Source: an uncultured Desulfobulbus sp.
Lineage (GTDB): Bacteria > Desulfobacterota > Desulfobulbia > Desulfobulbales > Desulfobulbaceae
Assembly (NCBI GenBank): GCA_946539945.1
Contig: CAMNHX010000055.1
Span: 1-8,098, forward strand
Length of the DNA: 8,098 nt
Direction: 5' to 3'
The notes beneath the pieces are model-generated. The model saw only the letters and a program-made list of their open reading frames with translations. It had not been told where the DNA came from and ran no database searches. Position numbers and translations under genes: made by a program. Below, one piece after another: positions 4,536 to 8,098 of the stretch. How positions within the stretch are numbered: the stretch's first letter is position 1; every line of letters starts with the position of its first letter.

Positions 4536-6912
4536 CAGGCGAGGCGCTTTTTTCGTTGGCCTGTTCCCCTGATGGCCCTTTTTCCTCCCCAAAGACCCGC
4601 AACTGCTGCAACAGCACCGGGGTGATGAAATAGTCAGCCAAGAGGGCGCTGAGCGCTCCCACACAGACCAGCAAGCCCAGACGGAAAAATACATTCACCT
4701 CTGAAATCATGTAGGCGGAAAAGCAGAGTCCCAGAACCACACTTGTCATCAGTATCGCCTTGCCTGCCACGCGGAAGGTGCGCCGCGTACTTTCCGCGTA
4801 ACTCCCGGTCCGGGCAAATTCCAGCTGGCTGTGGTTGATGAAGTGGATGGTATCGTCCACTGCCAGACCCAGGAGCATGGGCATGACTGTTACAGTCATG
4901 AGGTCCAGGGGAAAACCGCAATAGCCCATGATCGCCCCGGTAAACAGGGAGGGCGCGATATTGGGGATCATGGCAATCAGTCCGATCTTGATGCTGCCGA
5001 ACACAATGGCCATGAGCGCACAGATGGTCAGAATGGACAGACCCAAAGACTTGATCTGGCCCCAACTGATGTAGTCCTGCATTACCGTGAACTGACTCAA
5101 GGAACCTGTCAGCACTATTTTCGCTCCCGGAAACAGCTCTTTTGCACGATCCCGAATCCGCTCCAGCTCTCGCGCCGCCTCTCCGGAGTTGTAGTCATCC
5201 ACTTCCACCTGGATACGCAGACGCTGGTACTCGTAGTCAACCCAACGCTCTGCCTCTGCTCCGCCTGCGTTCTCGTACAGCAGCAGGACCTGCGCAATCT
5301 CTTCAGTGGTTGCCGGAATACGGTATTCCGATTCTGCTCCAGAGCGCACGAGCTGATTCATGTCCTTGAGAATATCGAGCAGGGAACTCACCTTTTTGGT
5401 CAAGGGAAACTGCCCTATCTCTTGGCAAAGCGTGTCCAGCTTGTTCAGGTTTTCCGGTGTCTTTGCATCGCCCGGAGACGGCAGTTCTATACCTATTCCG
5501 TAAGAGTACAGGGAACCCACCTTTGACTCTGCAATGGAGCAGATACGCGCCACATAGGGGACCTTCATGCCGGAGGACTCGCGAAAGTCAAAGGAAATAT
5601 CGATACGAAACAGACCGATAATGCTGATGAGGAAAGTCAGGGCGCAAATACCCAGGGAAAGTTTCGGGCGCAGCAGCACGCGATCACCCAGGTACATCAC
5701 GAGGCGATCCAGAATACCGGCACGGGGCGGGGAGAGCTTTTCCGCCGGGCGGTCCTTGCCAAAGGACAGCAGCGAGGGCAGAAGAATGATGGTCAGCAGG
5801 TAGATCAGCGCTGTGAGCGAGGCAGCGGTTACACCCATCCAGCGCACCGGGCGGAGCGGAACCACGCAGAACGACAGCAAGGCCGCGACCGTGGTCAAGG
5901 CGCTGAAACCAATCGGCCAACCCGACTCACCGATGCTCTTGGCAAGCGACTGCTTGCGCAAGCCTGTCTGCGCAAATTCGCTCCGGTAGGCATTCACATA
6001 GTACACGGAATAGCAAACCGCCATGGCCAGGCCAAGGAAGATCGGTAAAAAGATCACGGTCGGTTCATGCACTATCCCCAAATATCCTTGCAAGCCGAAA
6101 ATGAGCAAAATGCTGACCACTGCCGACACCAGCGGAAAAAAGACGCCTCGCAGGTTTCGCAGAAAAAGCGCCAGGGCCACCATCATCAGAACAAGCGAAA
6201 TGCCCAAAAGTTTCGGGGTTTCCTTGCCCATGTACAGGCGTTTTTCCAGATCAATGACCGGCAGACCTGTGGTCTTGGGGTTGAGGGAGGCATACTGCGG
6301 ACGGGCAGCTATCTCCTTCACCTTGCGGCCTATGGCAAGGTCCACAGCCTCACCGTTCTCCGCCGTTGCCCCCTGCGGTATTGTCTTCAGGCGAACCATG
6401 ATCCAGGTCTGCCGCCCGTCATCGCTCACGATACGGTTCCGCAGGGACTTCTTCTCAAGCGCCTTCTTCCTGATCCCGGCCAGCACCGCCGGATCAGTGG
6501 GGACCGGGTCAGGAACAAGCTTGTCTATATTCAGCCCCTCCTCTGTTGCTGACGTGAATTCCATGTCTGTCAGGGAAACCACATCATCCGCGTAGGGGAC
6601 CTCATGCTTCAACTCCTGCCCCATCTGACGGATCAGGCGCAGTGCTTCGGGTGTAAACACGTCCTGGCTCTCCACCAGAACCGCACAGAAATCGTCATTC
6701 CCGAAAATCGACTCGAAATGCCGCTTGGCAATGAGCAGTTCGTCGTTCTCCAGAAAGTAGCTCTCCTGGTTGGTGTCCGACTTCACCAGCGGCAGGCCAA
6801 AAATCGCCACAAGCAGGAGTATCCCCACCACCACCAGATTGATGGTGCGAAACCTGACAATGCCCGTGCCCAGACGATGGAAGCGTCCGTTGATCTTTTC
6901 AATATCCAGCAT
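4531..6912 (-). CDS. RND superfamily exporter, MMPL/HAE3-type
   Basis: This 793-aa inner-membrane protein has the two-fold RND layout: TM1 at ~24-43, a periplasmic domain (~45-230), a five-helix bundle (~232-390), TM7 at ~418-438, a second periplasmic domain (~440-620) and a second bundle (~625-770). GLAVDDTIHFINH, with Asp686-Asp687, marks the proton-relay helix of the second half. The matching helix in the first half reads LAMAVCYSVYYVN and lacks acidic residues. The family moves lipids or other hydrophobic compounds by proton-motive force; the substrate is unknown. The start at 6912 is preceded by AAGGAG repeated in tandem. The gene begins 24 bases after the LolA-like gene, so the two are co-transcribed. 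Its last codons and TGA run into the putative IS200/IS605 right end, so the C-terminus may be altered. Confidence 0.9.
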   Translation of the reverse strand: MLDIEKINGRFHRLGTGIVRFRTINLVVVGILLLVAIFGLPLVKSDTNQESYFLENDELLIAKRHFESIFGNDDFCAVLVESQDVFTPEALRLIRQMGQELKHEVPYADDVVSLTDMEFTSATEEGLNIDKLVPDPVPTDPAVLAGIRKKALEKKSLRNRIVSDDGRQTWIMVRLKTIPQGATAENGEAVDLAIGRKVKEIAARPQYASLNPKTTGLPVIDLEKRLYMGKETPKLLGISLVLMMVALALFLRNLRGVFFPLVSAVVSILLIFGLQGYLGIVHEPTVIFLPIFLGLAMAVCYSVYYVNAYRSEFAQTGLRKQSLAKSIGESGWPIGFSALTTVAALLSFCVVPLRPVRWMGVTAASLTALIYLLTIILLPSLLSFGKDRPAEKLSPPRAGILDRLVMYLGDRVLLRPKLSLGICALTFLISIIGLFRIDISFDFRESSGMKVPYVARICSIAESKVGSLYSYGIGIELPSPGDAKTPENLNKLDTLCQEIGQFPLTKKVSSLLDILKDMNQLVRSGAESEYRIPATTEEIAQVLLLYENAGGAEAERWVDYEYQRLRIQVEVDDYNSGEAARELERIRDRAKELFPGAKIVLTGSLSQFTVMQDYISWGQIKSLGLSILTICALMAIVFGSIKIGLIAMIPNIAPSLFTGAIMGYCGFPLDLMTVTVMPMLLGLAVDDTIHFINHSQLEFARTGSYAESTRRTFRVAGKAILMTSVVLGLCFSAYMISEVNVFFRLGLLVCVGALSALLADYFITPVLLQQLRVFGEEKGPSGEQANEKSASPV

Positions 6913-6926
6913 GGCTCCTTCTCCTT
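6913..6926 (-). promoter_or_regulatory. Double Shine-Dalgarno before the RND exporter
   Basis: On the minus strand the sequence before the ATG at 6912 reads AAGGAGAAGGAGCC. The upstream AAGGAG has good spacing (eight bases), while the second is only two bases from the start. This supports the 6912 start over later methionines. Confidence 0.65.
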
Positions 6927-6936
6927 GCTGCAGCGG

Positions 6937-7731
6937 TTACAGTCTCCCGCTTTGCAGGGTTGCTACCCGGAACAGTTCATCCTTCAAACCTGTATCGTAC
7001 TCTATGGATTCGATCTTCAGTATTGTCTGGTGTTGCCGCGATACGCTGTTCACTTCGGTGTGAAAACTGGTCCAGATACCCTTTTCCTGGCGCAGTTCCT
7101 TTACAACCAGGGTCTTGTTCAGACCATCCTTGTCGTAGTATTCTGTGCGGACCAGCACATGGGACTCCTTATCCACCCAGCTTACCCTACGCACATACAA
7201 ATCATCAGGATCTACCGGCACGGATTCAAGCTTCCAACAGGTGCGTCCTTCCAGTTGTTCTTCACCAAGCAGGGTATGCTTATCCTTGTCCACACTTCTT
7301 TTGCCCAGATCGTCATAGGTGAAATCCGTACCCATGAAGTACTCGTTCTTGCTCTTGCCGCTGATACGACGCACGTTCTTCATTGCCGGCATATACAGCC
7401 AACGGTCGTCATCCTTTGTAGCGTCCTCATAGGACCAGGAGAGAAACATGGTGTTCTTCACATCCGCAGGCTCCCGGAACACCATGATGGACTTCTGGTC
7501 TTCACCGTAGTCCTTGGAAAACATATCCACCTTGCGCACACGGGTAGCACCGCGCTGGTTGACCAAGGTCATGGTGGCTATCTGCTTTCTGTCGTCGCCG
7601 TTTGGCCGGTCGTACACCAGCTTGGCAATCGCCCGTCCGTCCAGTTCCTCGGACGCGGCCTGTTCCGCACCACCAACTGTCAACACCACCAGAACACCAG
7701 CAAGTATCACTGCATTCCACATCCTTGACAT
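6937..7731 (-). CDS. Outer membrane lipoprotein-sorting protein (LolA-like family), exported
   Basis: The 264-aa product begins with a typical Sec signal peptide (hydrophobic core at ~7-21, likely cleavage near residues 25-26 after QAA). No lipobox cysteine is present, so a soluble periplasmic protein is expected. The mature part fits the LolA/LolB-like fold family annotated as outer membrane lipoprotein-sorting protein: MTLVNQRGATRVRKVDMFSKDYGEDQ, SIMVFREPADVKNTMFLSW, DDDRWLYMPAMKNVRRISGK, and FMGTDFTYDDLG near the middle. Such proteins are thought to bind lipid or acyl chains in a half-barrel, and genes for them often lie next to RND/MMPL exporters, as here. The likely job is to accept or pass on cargo moved by the exporter. 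The start at 7731 is supported by GAGGAG seven bases upstream. It is the first gene of the leftward operon. Confidence 0.85.
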   Translation of the reverse strand: MSRMWNAVILAGVLVVLTVGGAEQAASEELDGRAIAKLVYDRPNGDDRKQIATMTLVNQRGATRVRKVDMFSKDYGEDQKSIMVFREPADVKNTMFLSWSYEDATKDDDRWLYMPAMKNVRRISGKSKNEYFMGTDFTYDDLGKRSVDKDKHTLLGEEQLEGRTCWKLESVPVDPDDLYVRRVSWVDKESHVLVRTEYYDKDGLNKTLVVKELRQEKGIWTSFHTEVNSVSRQHQTILKIESIEYDTGLKDELFRVATLQSGRL

Positions 7732-7737
7732 ACGTCA

Positions 7738-7743
7738 CTCCTC
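7738..7743 (-). promoter_or_regulatory. Ribosome binding site for the LolA-like gene
   Basis: GAGGAG on the minus strand lies about seven bases before the ATG at 7731, which fixes this start. No convincing -35/-10 pair was found between it and 7800. Confidence 0.6.
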
Positions 7744-7750
7744 ATAATGA

Positions 7751-7770
7751 CCGGATCTTGCATCATCCGG
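7751..7770. promoter_or_regulatory. 20-bp palindrome upstream of the leftward operon, candidate operator or leader hairpin
   Basis: CCGGAT (7751-7756) and ATCCGG (7765-7770) form perfect inverted 6-bp arms around an eight-base centre, 20 bases upstream of the LolA-like start codon. The position fits a repressor site or a 5' leader stem-loop. No transcription factor gene is in the window to link with it. Confidence 0.35.
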
Positions 7771-7841
7771 GTTAAATTCAGCTCTGCACTTCATTTCCCG
7801 CTTCGCTGGAAAACATGAACGTAGCAAAGCTGGAAAGTTCC

Positions 7842-7861
7842 TGTCATTCTGAACGAAGCGA
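7842..7861 (+). repeat. Dispersed repeat core (TGTCATTCTGAACGAAGCGA), plus-strand copy
   Basis: This is the partner of the minus-strand copy at 4157-4176, matching at 17 of 20 positions, and continues as AGTGAAGAATCTC. The long form resembles a widespread intergenic motif. The two copies lie in opposite orientation on either side of the exporter operon. Confidence 0.5.
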
Positions 7862-7937
7862 AGTGAAGAATCTCCTGAAGGTTTCCAGAATATCGGCAAA
7901 AGCAACTCCTGCAAACATTCCGGTATTCGGCAGGACT

Positions 7938-7966
7938 GCTTTCACCGTGCTGGCGCACTGGAAAGC
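7938..7966. repeat. Hairpin unit related to the 26-bp tandem units, with changed but still pairing stem
   Basis: The outer stem is GCTTTC/GAAAGC (7938-7943 with 7961-7966), the internal loop ACC/TG, the inner stem GTGC/GCAC (7947-7950 with 7955-7958) and the tip TGGC. The units at 4103-4158 have the same internal loop and inner stem but a different outer stem and tip. It is nested inside the 219-bp palindrome. Confidence 0.5.
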
Positions 7967-8028
7967 CTTCAGCGCTTCTCGCTTCAGGCTTTCCAGCGTA
8001 GCGGGAAATGCAGACTTTCCAGCGAAAG

Positions 8029-8072
8029 ACAAAGCGGAAACGCTAATAGTTGATAGAGCATTTCCGCTTTGT
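8029..8072. repeat. 16-bp stem hairpin formed by element termini (same ends as 4077-4203)
   Basis: ACAAAGCGGAAACGCT (8029-8044) pairs with 8057-8072 at 15 of 16 positions around a 12-base loop. The right arm with its flank, TAGAGCATTTCCGCTTT (8054-8070), matches the left end of the element at 4077 at 16 of 17 positions; the left arm resembles that element's right end. The order here is end-then-start, so this looks like the junction between two neighbouring copies, the second running off the window. Confidence 0.55.
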
Positions 8073-8092
8073 GGGAACCTTGCCAGGTTCCC
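8073..8092. repeat. Perfect 8-bp stem-loop at the window edge
   Basis: GGGAACCT (8073-8080) and AGGTTCCC (8085-8092) pair perfectly around a TGCC loop. Only TTGATC remains before the window ends, so a following T-tract cannot be judged; it could be a terminator for an unseen gene or the interior of the next repeat copy. Confidence 0.45.
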
Positions 8093-8098
8093 TTGATC

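Larger units (their letters stand above)
7792..8010. repeat. 219-bp imperfect palindrome with 21-bp terminal arms (MITE-like or structured RNA)
   Basis: The terminal arms 7792-7812 and 7990-8010 are reverse complements at 20 of 21 positions (core CATTTCCCGCT..CGCTGGAAA). Two more paired segments follow inward: 7875-7888 with 7958-7972 (CTGAAGG..TTCCAG type, one indel) and about 7898-7911 with 7930-7942 (AAAGCA..TCCTGC type, one indel). GAAGCGA near 7855 can also pair with the segment near 7974-7982. The left half has an unpaired insertion of about 43 bases containing the TGTCATTCTGAAC repeat. No gene is visible on either strand. The region lies upstream of the leftward operon and may be transcribed or mobile. 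Confidence 0.6.

Noticed and set aside
4113..4625. 170-codon plus-strand open frame between cobC and the exporter
   Set aside because: It runs through several palindromes and into the 3' end of the exporter gene; only its 4440-4535 part resembles anything (a TnpB tail), and no intact protein family is seen.
6604..7728. 374-codon plus-strand open frame antisense to both genes of the leftward operon
   Set aside because: It mirrors the LolA-like and RND coding sequences; no start signal or domain.
7745..7790. Sigma-70 promoter for the leftward operon (TTTAAC and CATTAT on the minus strand)
   Set aside because: The spacing is about 21 bases and both boxes are poor matches, so it is not listed.
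7815..8096. 93-codon plus-strand frame at the right edge
   Set aside because: It is made of the palindromic repeat sequence, with a mirrored open frame on the other strand and no ribosome binding site.

Overview
The window (8,098 bp, moderately GC-rich, tightly packed genes) looks like chromosomal DNA of a Gram-negative anaerobe. The best guess is Desulfobacterota (a Desulfobulbus- or Desulfovibrio-like lineage). The basis is cobalamin-dependent methionine synthase beside late cobalamin-synthesis genes, plus an exporter paired with an outer-membrane lipoprotein-sorting-type protein. This placement is an inference from gene content only.

Bases 1-4069 carry a rightward operon. It starts with the 3' end of a homocysteine S-methyltransferase domain gene. 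A 799-aa protein follows with the folate-binding, B12-binding and AdoMet-reactivation domains of MetH; together the two would make one split methionine synthase joined by an ATGA overlap. Next come cobS (cobalamin synthase) and a cobC-like histidine phosphatase, again joined by an ATGA overlap. One transcript thus combines the last steps of B12 nucleotide-loop assembly with a major user of B12.

Bases 4070-4530 separate convergent genes and contain no convincing gene. They hold a chain of palindromic elements: a ~125-bp element with imperfect terminal inverted repeats and two 26-bp tandem hairpin units; a 96-bp element with perfect 16-bp inverted arms; a nested 72-base hairpin; and a segment resembling the right end of an IS200/IS605 (tnpB-type) element, which appears to supply the stop codon of the next gene.

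Bases 4531-7731 carry a leftward two-gene operon: a signal-peptide-bearing protein of the outer membrane lipoprotein-sorting (LolA-like) family, then a 12-TM RND/MMPL exporter. They probably form an envelope lipid or lipoprotein export unit.

Bases 7732-8098 are intergenic and repeat-rich: a 20-bp palindrome just upstream of the leftward operon, a 219-bp imperfect palindrome with 21-bp arms, a hairpin sharing its terminal sequences with the element at 4077-4203, and a perfect 8-bp stem-loop at the window edge. Repeat units in the two intergenic regions are related. One hairpin unit occurs in both with a changed outer stem that still pairs, suggesting selection for, or mechanistic maintenance of, the fold.
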